Shown here one piece after another: positions 1-7,961 of a DNA stretch of 64,000 nt. The stretch is from Pseudomonadota bacterium. GTDB taxonomy: Bacteria; Pseudomonadota; Alphaproteobacteria; Micropepsales; Micropepsaceae. The stretch spans positions 1 through 64,000 of the forward strand of contig JAJZDZ010000007.1 of the NCBI GenBank assembly GCA_021851325.1, given 5' to 3'. Below the pieces are notes generated by a model, which was given only the letters and a program-made list of their open reading frames with translations, had not been told where the DNA came from and made no database searches. The position numbers were made by a program, and so were the translations under genes. Position 1 is the first letter of the stretch, and every line of letters begins with the position of its first letter.

Positions 1-1221
1 ATGCCTTGGCGTCCAGGCCATTCGCCGCTGTCCCTTGCACCGGATTATGAGGAGGTACTGTTTGAGCAATGGCGTAATGAGCGCTTTGATGGGTACTGGC
101 AGCGTCCGGGTCTCTTTGCCCGCGGCTATTATGACCGCTTTTGCCACATTCCCGCCGTCCATCTTTGCGGCTGGTATGATCCCTACGCCAAAACGGCCGT
201 TGACAATTTCGTCGGCACAAGCGGACATTCTGGCGCCCATGTACGGCTCCTTCTTGGACCGTGGACACACGGACAGCGCTCGCTCACCTATGCCGGAGAG
301 GTCGATTTTGGTTCGAACGCCGCGCTCGATGACGCGATTGCTCCCGACTATATAGCCCTGCGGATTGCTTGGTTTGATCGTCATCTCAAAGGACGAAAGG
401 CTCCCGACTATTTTGCGAGCCCGGTAAAGCTCTTTGTGATGGGCGGTGGCACGGGGCTCCGCAATGCAGCTGGACGACTAGATCATGGCGGTTACTGGCG
501 GGAGGGCACGCGCTGGCCTCTACCTGGCATTGTAGAAAGGCGGCTCTATCTTGATGACTCACGACTGCGCGAAGAGGCGGGTGCCGAAGGCGTTTGTGAA
601 TGCCTTTGCGATCCGTTCCATCCTGTGCCAACGATTGGCGGCGCGACCGCCTCAGGGGCGCCTGTCATGGCCGCAGGGGCATTTGATCAGCGGGAAACTA
701 CCGGAGTATTCGGTGCCAGTCCGCCTTACAGAACCTTGGCGCAGCGGCAGGATGTCCGGGTGTTTGAGAGCGCCCCATTGGAACAGACCGTTGAACTGAT
801 TGGGGCCTTTACTGCGATCTTATATGTGTCTTCATCGGCAACTGACGCCGACGTAATGCTCAAGCTGATAGACGTCTATCCGCCCAGCGAGGCATGGCCG
901 AATGGTTTTGCCATGAACCTGAGTCACGGTGTCTTGCGTCTGCGCTTTCGCGACAGCTTTATTCATCCGACCCCAGTTGACCCTGGCCGTGTCTACAGGA
1001 TCGTGATTGAAGGCTTTCCGATCGCCAACCGTTTTGCCGCGGGACACCGTATCCGTCTCGACATAGCGGGCAGCAATTTTCCTCACTTCGACCTAAATCC
1101 CCATACGGGAGAGCCGGCTGGGGAAGCAAGCGCGCTTCAGGTCGCGCAATTGAAAATACACACCGGAACCAGCTATCCGTCGCATATCCTTATCCCTGTG
1201 CAGTCGATGGAACACGAGTGA
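1..1221 (+). CDS. CocE/NonD family hydrolase, C-terminal part (5' end outside window)
   Basis: This is the C-terminal two thirds of a serine hydrolase of the CocE/NonD (X-Pro dipeptidyl-peptidase S15) family, which cleaves esters or acyl-amino compounds. Family members are about 550-650 residues; only 406 are visible and the nucleophile Ser region is missing, so the gene begins upstream and the ATG at base 1 is probably internal. The catalytic Asp is visible in GWYDPY (residue 60) and the catalytic His in GPWTHG (residue 90). From about residue 200 the jelly-roll galactose-binding-like domain follows, with the typical stretches ILYVSSSATDADV and PVDPGRVYRI. It converges on the transporter gene downstream with a 17-nt gap. 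The substrate cannot be inferred. Confidence 0.85.
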   Translation: MPWRPGHSPLSLAPDYEEVLFEQWRNERFDGYWQRPGLFARGYYDRFCHIPAVHLCGWYDPYAKTAVDNFVGTSGHSGAHVRLLLGPWTHGQRSLTYAGEVDFGSNAALDDAIAPDYIALRIAWFDRHLKGRKAPDYFASPVKLFVMGGGTGLRNAAGRLDHGGYWREGTRWPLPGIVERRLYLDDSRLREEAGAEGVCECLCDPFHPVPTIGGATASGAPVMAAGAFDQRETTGVFGASPPYRTLAQRQDVRVFESAPLEQTVELIGAFTAILYVSSSATDADVMLKLIDVYPPSEAWPNGFAMNLSHGVLRLRFRDSFIHPTPVDPGRVYRIVIEGFPIANRFAAGHRIRLDIAGSNFPHFDLNPHTGEPAGEASALQVAQLKIHTGTSYPSHILIPVQSMEHE

Positions 1222-1238
1222 AGGAACTATCGCGGACG

Positions 1239-2636
1239 TTAATATCGGATATGCACGGCGATAGCGAGCACGATCCCTGACAGCACAAGCAGCAGCAAAA
1301 AGAGGGGCGCAATGAAGCGTACCCATTCCCCAAATCCCACCCGTGCTGCTGCCAGATAGGCGAGCAGCATGCCTGATGTCGGGGTGATCATGTTGGTCAG
1401 TCCATTGCCAAGAATGAAGGCAAGTACACTTGTCTGACCGCTCACTCCGGACAGATGCGCGATCGGTGAAAGAATGGGCATGCTGACTGCTGCCTTGCCA
1501 GCTGTGGATGGGATGGCAACCCCTAGCAGCATTTCGATGATCATGATCCCGTTGGCGGTCAATTCCCGGCTATGACCATGGATGAGCTGGGTTGCTGCAA
1601 AAATGATGGTATCAAGAACATGACTGCGTTGCAGTAATACTTGCACCGCACCTGCCATACCAATCAGCAGAGCTGCCAGCATCATGCTGTTCAGCCCCTC
1701 GACAAAGGCGTCGGCCGCGCTGCGAGCCGACAAACCTCCCAAAACAGCAAAGACGAGGGCAAGTGCTATGTAAAATGCGCTGATGTCGGTGGCACCCCAT
1801 TTGTGCACAGTGCAGCCCCAGATCAGGAGCCCTCCAGCCAGAAGCAAGCTTATCAGGACCAGGCCGTGCCGCGGCGACAGCGTCAGCGCAGCGTCGTCCG
1901 TCGCAGCGATCCGGGGCGGACGATCAGGTTTGAGCCTTAGAATTACGTAGAGAATTCCAATCGTGATGAAGCACAGGAAGAGAGTAAGGCGAAGCCATAG
2001 ACCGCTGAATATTGGAACGCCAGCAATGGGCTGTGCCACGATCAGGGCATAGGGGTTGGTCACGGATGTGGTATAGCCAATCTTTGCGGCAACTCCGACT
2101 ACAGCTACAGCAAATAAGGGTCCGTATCCCAGCCGTTCACCGACGAGCACGGCGATGGGTATAAGTACAAGATATTCGGATATGAAACCCAGAAAGGTAC
2201 TGCCCAACGCCAGCACAATCATGATTGAGGCCATCACCAGATGAACCTGTCCGCTTGCCCGACCGACCAGATGATCGGCAGCGGCATCGATGGCGCCAGT
2301 TCTGCGCAGGACGCCGAACATGCCGCCGACCATCAGGACCAGAAAGATAAGCCGTGCATTTTTAAGCATGCCTTGCGGCACTGATGTCAGTATCGAAAAA
2401 AGACCCACCGCCCTGACCGCTGCACCATGGACTGCTGGTGGTGCCAGAAGTGTGGATAGGCCATTCGCTTTGCTTATCGGGCGGTAGCTTCCAGGAACTA
2501 CACGACCGTCAATCCGCAAATACTGCCCGGCTCCCACAACGTGGGTTATCGCTGCCGCGAGGATAAGTACACCAAGCATGACCAGTACGGGGTGAAGGGA
2601 CCGTCGCCCGGGTTCTGCGTGTTCCGTTGCTGTCAT
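1239..2636 (-). CDS. YfcC/DcuC-family inner-membrane transporter
   Basis: A 465-residue integral membrane protein of the YfcC/DcuC (C4-dicarboxylate or basic amino acid carrier) superfamily. About 12 hydrophobic segments are seen, with the family's glycine/threonine-rich re-entrant motifs: AKIGYTTSVTNPYAL near residue 185, AIPSTAGKAAVSMP near 380 and GNGLTNMITPTSGM near 410. The ATG start has a purine-rich site (AAGGGGG) 5-6 nt upstream. The gene faces the CocE/NonD hydrolase tail to tail. A peptide, amino-acid or dicarboxylate substrate is possible for the family; I cannot choose from the sequence. Codon use is more A/T-rich than in the core genes further right. Confidence 0.8.
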   Translation of the reverse strand: MTATEHAEPGRRSLHPVLVMLGVLILAAAITHVVGAGQYLRIDGRVVPGSYRPISKANGLSTLLAPPAVHGAAVRAVGLFSILTSVPQGMLKNARLIFLVLMVGGMFGVLRRTGAIDAAADHLVGRASGQVHLVMASIMIVLALGSTFLGFISEYLVLIPIAVLVGERLGYGPLFAVAVVGVAAKIGYTTSVTNPYALIVAQPIAGVPIFSGLWLRLTLFLCFITIGILYVILRLKPDRPPRIAATDDAALTLSPRHGLVLISLLLAGGLLIWGCTVHKWGATDISAFYIALALVFAVLGGLSARSAADAFVEGLNSMMLAALLIGMAGAVQVLLQRSHVLDTIIFAATQLIHGHSRELTANGIMIIEMLLGVAIPSTAGKAAVSMPILSPIAHLSGVSGQTSVLAFILGNGLTNMITPTSGMLLAYLAAARVGFGEWVRFIAPLFLLLLVLSGIVLAIAVHIRY

Positions 2637-3132
2637 AGTGCCCCCTTCGACATATGGAACGGTTCTCCCAGGCAGATGCCGGCTCCAATGCGTGGTTTTG
2701 TCAAGTACGAGGTGCGACGCGCTGCGCAGGAGAGGGCCTCATCTGTGCCGGCCACGTGGAGCAACTACAAGGAGCGGCCTTTCTTAAGGAGCAGACTTAG
2801 GGGCGATATCTACACGCAGACGTGATTCTTCCTTTGAAGGTGTATAGGGCAGTAATGTTAACAACTGTCTGCCGATCGCAGAATCCGGTGGGCGTACGAC
2901 GACCGCGGACGTTTTGGTACGGAGGTGAAGTGAAGGCTCCTCGAGCGTGCGTTTCAAAACCGGCGGAAAGGACAAGCGGGCGCAGCATTAGGATTTGAAG
3001 TCAAGGCTTTCGATCGCAGCCAGATCCTGAAGGATACGGACTGGAAAAGGTTGCAGGATTTCAAGGCGCCTTCCAGAGGCAAAAGCTTTTTCCAGAAGCG
3101 ATTAGAAAACATCAGCGGTCTCGGAGCTTGAT
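2637..3132. other. Intergenic region between divergent transporter genes, with a possible gene remnant
   Basis: About 500 bp between the YfcC-type gene and the MFS gene, which are transcribed away from each other, so it must carry both promoters; I see no clear -35/-10 pair. From 2934 to 3131 one plus-strand frame stays open for 65 codons and reads like protein (FEVKAFDRSQILKDTDW, then GKSFFQKRLENISG), ending in TGA one base before the MFS start codon. It has no usable start codon. It looks like the tail of a decayed or frameshifted gene; the family is not recognised. Confidence 0.35.
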
Positions 3133-4491
3133 ATGGCCACAATATCAATGAGAATTGAGCGCCTCCCGTTCTATTCGTTTCACCGTCGTCTCCTCCTAAT
3201 GGGTGGTCTTGGTTATACCTTTGCCGCCATGGAGCTGGCAGTCATTGCTTTTGTTTTGCCGATTCTCAAGACGCGCTGGGGGCTGGATAGCTTCGAGGTT
3301 GGTCTTCTGGGCAGTTCGCCGCTGATCGGGTATTTTTTCGGGGCCTTTACCGCGGGAATGATGGGAGACGTGATCGGGCGGCGTTCCATCATGATGTGGG
3401 CGCTGACGATCTATTGCGCGGCTGCGTTCGCAAGTGCGCTCGTGCATACGTGGCCGTCCTTCTTCATTCTTCGTGTAATTGCAGGCATAGGGGGAGGCGC
3501 TGAGAGCGCAATTGTTGCGCCGTACCTGTCAGAATTTGTTGCCCGTCAGTATCGCGGCCGATTTACTGGGTCATTGGCAGGCTTCTTCTCATTTGGCTTT
3601 GTTGCCGCCGCACTTCTCGGATATTTTGTGGTCCCGCCGCTGCACAACGGATGGCGCTACGTGATTATTATCACGGCCCTTCCTGTTGGAATGCTGCTGT
3701 GGTGGCGTCGGGCTTTACCGGAATCTCCCCGCTGGCTTGACTGTCGGAAAAGGTTGGGGGAAGCCGAAGCTGTGCTCGATGAAATGGAGCGCGAATACCA
3801 GATGCGGGTGGGACCGCTACCCGACCTGCCGCCGGAAAGTATTGCTCCATCCCTGTCAGCGCATCAAGGAACATTCATATCAAATTTTGGCGCTCTCTGG
3901 TCCAGACGGCTTGCTCGAACTACGGCGATGTCCTGGATATTATTTCTGACAATTACATTTACATACTACGCTTTTTTTACCTGGATTCCGACACTCCTCG
4001 TTGAGAATGGTCTGACAGTAACCAAAAGCTTTTCATATTCGATTGCTATATATCTCGCACAAATTCCCGGATATTACGCTGCTGCATGGATAAACGACAA
4101 AATTGGCCGGCAACTTAGTATTTCATGCTTTCTGATACTCGGCGGCTTATCTGCCATTGCCATGACGCTGTCGCATGCTGCTGCAACGGTGCTCGTAGCT
4201 GGCATATTTATGTCATTTTTCATGAATGGCACTTATGCGGGGGTCTATACATATATCTCTGAGGTGTTTCCGACTGAACTCAGAGGCACAGGCTTCGGGG
4301 TAGCATCTTCTGTCGGCAGGATCGGTGGTGCTGCATCTCCGATTATCGTAGGCCTAATATTTCCGGCCTATGGCTTTGCAGGCGTCTTCGGTCTGAGTGC
4401 GGCTTCCTTGGTGATCGGCGCACTAGCAGTTATATTTCTCGGGGTGCCAACGCTCAATCGGTCGCTAGAGGAAATTGCGGCGCAGCAATAA
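3133..4491 (+). CDS. MFS transporter, metabolite:H+ symporter type
   Basis: A 452-residue major facilitator superfamily permease of the sugar/aromatic-acid symporter group. Twelve membrane spans are predicted. The loop 2-3 signature GDVIGRRSIMM lies near residue 80, the helix-4 motif LRVIAGIGGGAESAIVAPYLSE near 115, RRALPESPRWL at the end of the first half (about 190), and the second-half counterparts DKIGRQ and SEVFPTELRGTGFG near 320 and 380. The ATG start has GGAG 7 nt upstream. Base composition is clearly more A/T-rich than the genes from 12 kb on (runs of TTT and ATA codons), suggesting horizontal acquisition together with its neighbours. The substrate is unknown; organic acids are common for this subfamily. 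Confidence 0.85.
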   Translation: MATISMRIERLPFYSFHRRLLLMGGLGYTFAAMELAVIAFVLPILKTRWGLDSFEVGLLGSSPLIGYFFGAFTAGMMGDVIGRRSIMMWALTIYCAAAFASALVHTWPSFFILRVIAGIGGGAESAIVAPYLSEFVARQYRGRFTGSLAGFFSFGFVAAALLGYFVVPPLHNGWRYVIIITALPVGMLLWWRRALPESPRWLDCRKRLGEAEAVLDEMEREYQMRVGPLPDLPPESIAPSLSAHQGTFISNFGALWSRRLARTTAMSWILFLTITFTYYAFFTWIPTLLVENGLTVTKSFSYSIAIYLAQIPGYYAAAWINDKIGRQLSISCFLILGGLSAIAMTLSHAAATVLVAGIFMSFFMNGTYAGVYTYISEVFPTELRGTGFGVASSVGRIGGAASPIIVGLIFPAYGFAGVFGLSAASLVIGALAVIFLGVPTLNRSLEEIAAQQ

Positions 4492-4936
4492 TGTTGAGGT
4501 TCGTTGGAAAGTGCCGCCCACATCTGGCCACGTCGGAGATCGCTGAGTCAGGCTGAATGAATGTGTTCGAGCGGATCAGCTCGTGACGGCACCATCATCA
4601 GCAGGAAATACCGGCGCGATAGTGGTTGGACCGCCTTCACCCGCCGCCGATCGAGTATGGCCGCGCCGTCAATAAGGTCCCTTGCAACCCGAATTGCCGA
4701 CGATAGGTCCGGTGAAGCGTTCAGTCTGGCAACAAATTCTGTCGCGCGGTGTTGTTGGGATGAGTGAGGCATGACGAACAAAGGCCGCTTGAACTCGCGC
4801 AGGTGGAGGAGGGAGATCTTGATGGTTGCCTCGGTCGCGTACGGCTTGGTAGGCCAGGTCAATGAGGTCTGACAACGCGGAAGGTGGTGATGGAAGGTTA
4901 ACCTAGATTACAGTAGGGCCATAGTATGGAGGACAG
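4492..4936. other. Intergenic region, no supported gene
   Basis: About 445 bp between the MFS and GNAT genes. Both strands hold short open frames (about 70-105 codons), but none has recognisable domains, a convincing ribosome binding site or core-like codon use. I see no tRNA, terminator or repeat. It may contain a decayed gene. Confidence 0.4.
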
Positions 4937-5473
4937 TTGGGGAGACGTGACCCGATTGGGCATGCCATCGCAGAGGTATACGCTTTGCCTGTGAGATCAA
5001 AATTGAACATCCTGTTGCGTCGGTCGCGCCCAACCGATGCATCAGCTCTCCGGTCGATTTTGTATGACACCTTTGAAAGCACCTGGCGTCCCAACATAAC
5101 TCCAGCGGCTGCCAGGGCCTTCTATGAAGAGGAACGTCCCTCCAGATACATTGCTAAAAGGGGCAATGTCTTTTGGGTAGCGGAGTGCGACGCCAATGTC
5201 GTTGGCTTCATCGACTGGGATGGCGATTTCATAAACGCGTTGCACGTGCGTGGGAGCCATGCAAGGTGTGGCCTCGGGCGAAGCTTGCTGGGCCATGCTG
5301 AGGAGGAAATCCGCAAAGCAGGACTTCCGTGCGTGCGATTGGAGACGGATACTTTTAATGCAGCAAGCCAAAGCTTCTATGCTGGCCTTGGCTATCAGGA
5401 GGCTGATCGTTATCCCGACACCGAATGGAGCAGTGATTTGACAACAATCCTCTTTATCAAATCACTTAGCTGA
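4937..5473 (+). CDS. GNAT family N-acetyltransferase
   Basis: An acetyl-CoA-dependent N-acetyltransferase of the GNAT fold; the acceptor is unknown. Signs are the N-terminal RRSRPTDASALRSIL (motif C/D), the central VAECDANVVGFI strand, LHVRGSHARCGLGRSLLGHAEEEIRKAG (motif A, R/Q-x-x-G-x-G/A; here R-C-G-L-G-R) and the C-terminal NAASQSFYAGLGYQEADR (motif B). The start is uncertain: TTG at 4937 follows GGAGG by 4 nt, but GTG at 4991 or TTG at 5003 would give a more usual N-terminus, because the first 20 residues do not look like part of the fold. The gene stands alone. Confidence 0.75.
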   Translation: MGRRDPIGHAIAEVYALPVRSKLNILLRRSRPTDASALRSILYDTFESTWRPNITPAAARAFYEEERPSRYIAKRGNVFWVAECDANVVGFIDWDGDFINALHVRGSHARCGLGRSLLGHAEEEIRKAGLPCVRLETDTFNAASQSFYAGLGYQEADRYPDTEWSSDLTTILFIKSLS

Positions 5474-5578
5474 CCACTTGCATGACTGTGTGCGATTTAG
5501 GATTTGGATCTATAATCTGCCCCGGGATTCCTTGTGACTGGGCGCATTGGGTCGTTGGAGAAATTTCCGTCCGGCTAT

Positions 5579-5854
5579 TTATCGAACGGTTTCCTTTTCT
5601 TTCGGCACTGAAGCGCGTCGGGTCTTCGTCTGGGCTTTGGGCTTGGGCAGGAGGCGAAAGCGTGACTGGCACCACGCAAAATCAACTCCTACATCTAGCA
5701 GGGCGTCGGAGCGCCTACATGGGCAAGCAAATTCCATGACGGCGAGAACACGATAGGTCTCGCCGGCCTGCAGCGGCACCGGCTCGCCCGTAATATGGTT
5801 GGGTCCGGCATTAACGCATAGAACAAGATCACCCGATCCGATTGCGTTGCTCAT
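5579..5854 (-). CDS. Small hypothetical protein, phage/accessory type
   Basis: A 91-residue protein with an N-terminal compact domain reading GDLVLCVNAGPNHITGEPVPL, then AGETYRVLAVMEFACPC, then SRFRLLP. It matches in style short unknown proteins common in alphaproteobacterial prophages and islands (a beta-rich domain opening with GDLV-C and closing with FR-L). The last 25 residues are Lys/Arg-rich. The start ATG at 5854 overlaps the upstream small gene by 26 nt, which supports translational coupling. The function is unknown. Confidence 0.5.
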   Translation of the reverse strand: MSNAIGSGDLVLCVNAGPNHITGEPVPLQAGETYRVLAVMEFACPCRRSDALLDVGVDFAWCQSRFRLLPKPKAQTKTRRASVPKEKETVR

Positions 5855-6116
5855 AGCTTCCGTCCGTAGTTCCAGAAAGGATTATGCGGTGCATACAGTC
5901 ATTGATGTGGGATCTTGCGGCAGAGTTACTCCAAGCGCCTGATATAGCAAGGTATATTATTTCGTTCTCCGGCATCCCAAGCCGGCGCGGATCCACAGCG
6001 CTCTGGTGCTCGATGAGGGCTTTGAGCGCTGCACGTGTCAGGTTCGAGTTTTTCTTACAGACGGAAAAGGCGTCGGGCTTGGTAACGCGTTCATCGCCAC
6101 GGTGACGGTTGTGCAC
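5829..6116 (-). CDS. Small hypothetical protein upstream of and overlapping the preceding one
   Basis: An open frame whose C-terminal two thirds look coding: LTRAALKALIEHQSAVDPRRLG, then NEIIYLAISGAWSNSAARSHIN. The frame can be extended to a start at 6224, but the extra residues read like translated non-coding DNA, so I placed the start at the in-frame GTG at 6116. No domain is recognised. It lies in a gene-poor stretch and probably shares a transcript with the 91-residue gene it overlaps. Confidence 0.35.
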   Translation of the reverse strand: MHNRHRGDERVTKPDAFSVCKKNSNLTRAALKALIEHQSAVDPRRLGMPENEIIYLAISGAWSNSAARSHINDCMHRIILSGTTDGSYEQRNRIG

Positions 6117-6724
6117 ATTTTCTGACCAACACAATCGTATGGCGTGGTATTGGCTTCTAATTATGCCGCATCCAGCGGCGTCCCCACGCGGTCCCTCCAG
6201 GGGAGGGCGGATAAATCGGTACACTCCCGGATAGGTTTGGTGGGCCGCAACGTGCGCTTGGCTGCGGCCACAGGTGATCGCGCGCAGATCGAATTATTAT
6301 ATCCGGTCGGCAATTCAGGGGCTCCGATAGGCCAAGTTGTTAGACGCCAAGGACAACCCGGAGAGGCGCAGCACCTTCATCGGCGGTATGGCGGTGGAAG
6401 GCCTTAAACACACGCATCTTCAGAACCGGTTCGAGCCCATCGCCGAGACCGAGCAGCTGCAAACAGAGAGGGCCTTGCAGCCCCCCTCATTGAGGCCCGG
6501 ACGGCGGCAAAACGGGCCGAGACGCAAGGCTTTTCCCTAGCAGCACCCTGAGGCGTCCATCGGGGCTTGAACAAGGCTTGCGTCCGGCTGGTCATCCGCT
6601 TGATCCAAGGCTCCCTGCGCCTGTTAACGGACCCGCAGACAGGATTGGTCGTGCGGCTTGGGGCGAACTTTGGCGCAGGGCGAGAGCGAGCGGCACCTGG
6701 CTGGGTGAGATGTACGACCCCAGA
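6117..6724. other. Gene-poor accessory stretch, no supported gene
   Basis: About 600 bp with no convincing coding sequence. One plus-strand frame (6337-6540) starts LDAKDNPERRSTFIGGMAVEGLKHT and looks partly protein-like, but it soon becomes low quality. A short hairpin (CCCTCC/GGAGGG) lies near 6191-6206. Best read as decayed mobile or phage DNA next to the DUF1501 gene's 3' end. Confidence 0.35.
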
Positions 6725-7948
6725 TTATGCGGGTAGCAGCCCGGCGATGTTACGGTAATCGGGTGTGAAGCCCGGTAGGACATTTTTGAGGGCATCCGCT
6801 GAAAGCTTCAAATGACGTGCCAGGACGAGCGCGATCAGGCTGCGGAAGTCGGTCGTCACCGGCAGATCTCGTTCTTGATGGAGCGCCTCCGGCGCCAGTC
6901 CGCGCCAGTCCGCATAGACCTTGCCCCCCGAAAGCTGACCGCCCAGTAGCCAATGGACATTGCCATGGCCATGGTCGGTGCCGCGGTCGCCGTTCTCGTG
7001 AGCGGTGCGCCCGAACTCCGAAATCACCAGCACGGCCGTCTGGCTCCAGATCGATCCCAAACCGCTGTGCAACGCCAGCAAGCCGTCGGCGAGGCCCTTT
7101 AGGTGCCCTGCCAGCTGCCCTTGGGCTGCCCCCTGGTTGACGTGGGTGTCCCAGCCACCCAGCTGGAAGAACACCAACCGTACCGCTGGGTCTGCCACCA
7201 TCATGCGCGCGCCGTGACGGGCATCCGTGGCAAAGCCTTGGGCGTCGGGGGCGCCCTCCGAGGCGGCCATCATGTCATGCCTGAGGTCGGCGAGCAGCTT
7301 GGCGCGCGCCTCTTCGGCTGCGCGCCACACCGGCGCAAGACGAGGATCTTGCGCGTAGAGTGGATCGAAGGCTCGGCGCACCGGATCGCGGTCGATGGGC
7401 TGCGGCTGTGCCGCAGCCCGACCGGTGGCGAAGGTAGCCACTGGCGTGGTGCCGCGCACTATCAGCGGCGCCGAGGCGCCGAAGGCGACGGTTTGGCTGG
7501 GGACCGTAAGCTGCATCGCACCAGCCAATCGGTTCATCCAGCCTGTCGTCGTGCGCGGCACGCCTGGGGTCGCGGTTTCCATGTAGGCCTGAGCTTCAAA
7601 ATGGGAGCGGTCTGGATCCGGCGAGCCGCACGCGTGGACGAAGGCGAGTTGGCGCTGCTGCCACAATCCCATCAGGCCGGACAGCGCCGGATGCAGACCG
7701 AATCGGCCGTCGAGATCACGCACGCCGTCCTCGCTCCCAGGAGGCGCCACCGCAATGGTGGGACGATAGTCGTAATAGACGCCCTCGCTATAGGGAACAA
7801 CGACATTGAGCCCGTCGACAGCCCCTCTCAGGAAGATGACGACGAACCGTGGCCCGGGCGCGTCGGAACGCAAAGCCCAGGCTGCTTGGCCAAATGGCAG
7901 AAGCAGGCCGGCCGCGGCGCTGGTCCGAAGAAAGGCGCGTCTGTCCAT
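6725..7948 (-). CDS. DUF1501 domain-containing secreted protein (Tat signal)
   Basis: A 407-residue protein of the DUF1501 (sulfatase-like/alkaline phosphatase fold) family, of unknown enzymatic role. The start is ATG at 7948: it gives a twin-arginine signal, MDRRAFLRTSAAAGLLLPFG ending near AWA, for Tat export. The longer open frame upstream lies inside the DUF1800 gene and reads as noise. Family hallmarks are VVIFLRGAVDGLNVVVPY near residue 35, then HFEAQAYMET, LGGWDTHVNQG, VISEFGRTAHENG and GTDHGHGN, which carry the presumed metal-binding His/Asp residues. It follows the DUF1800 gene by 13 nt, and this pairing is the usual one for the two families. Confidence 0.88.
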   Translation of the reverse strand: MDRRAFLRTSAAAGLLLPFGQAAWALRSDAPGPRFVVIFLRGAVDGLNVVVPYSEGVYYDYRPTIAVAPPGSEDGVRDLDGRFGLHPALSGLMGLWQQRQLAFVHACGSPDPDRSHFEAQAYMETATPGVPRTTTGWMNRLAGAMQLTVPSQTVAFGASAPLIVRGTTPVATFATGRAAAQPQPIDRDPVRRAFDPLYAQDPRLAPVWRAAEEARAKLLADLRHDMMAASEGAPDAQGFATDARHGARMMVADPAVRLVFFQLGGWDTHVNQGAAQGQLAGHLKGLADGLLALHSGLGSIWSQTAVLVISEFGRTAHENGDRGTDHGHGNVHWLLGGQLSGGKVYADWRGLAPEALHQERDLPVTTDFRSLIALVLARHLKLSADALKNVLPGFTPDYRNIAGLLPA

Positions 7949-7961
7949 GACGGGTTCCCTA

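Noticed and set aside
2641-2825. Possible coding region upstream of the YfcC-type gene
   Set aside because: The plus-strand frame here includes the antisense of the YfcC start and has no domain.
4548-4862. 104-codon minus-strand frame between the MFS and GNAT genes
   Set aside because: No family features and no clear ribosome binding site; the opposite strand is also open. Possible decayed gene, not called.
5829-6224. Longer 131-codon version of the small hypothetical gene
   Set aside because: The first 36 codons read like translated non-coding sequence; a GTG start at 6116 is more credible.
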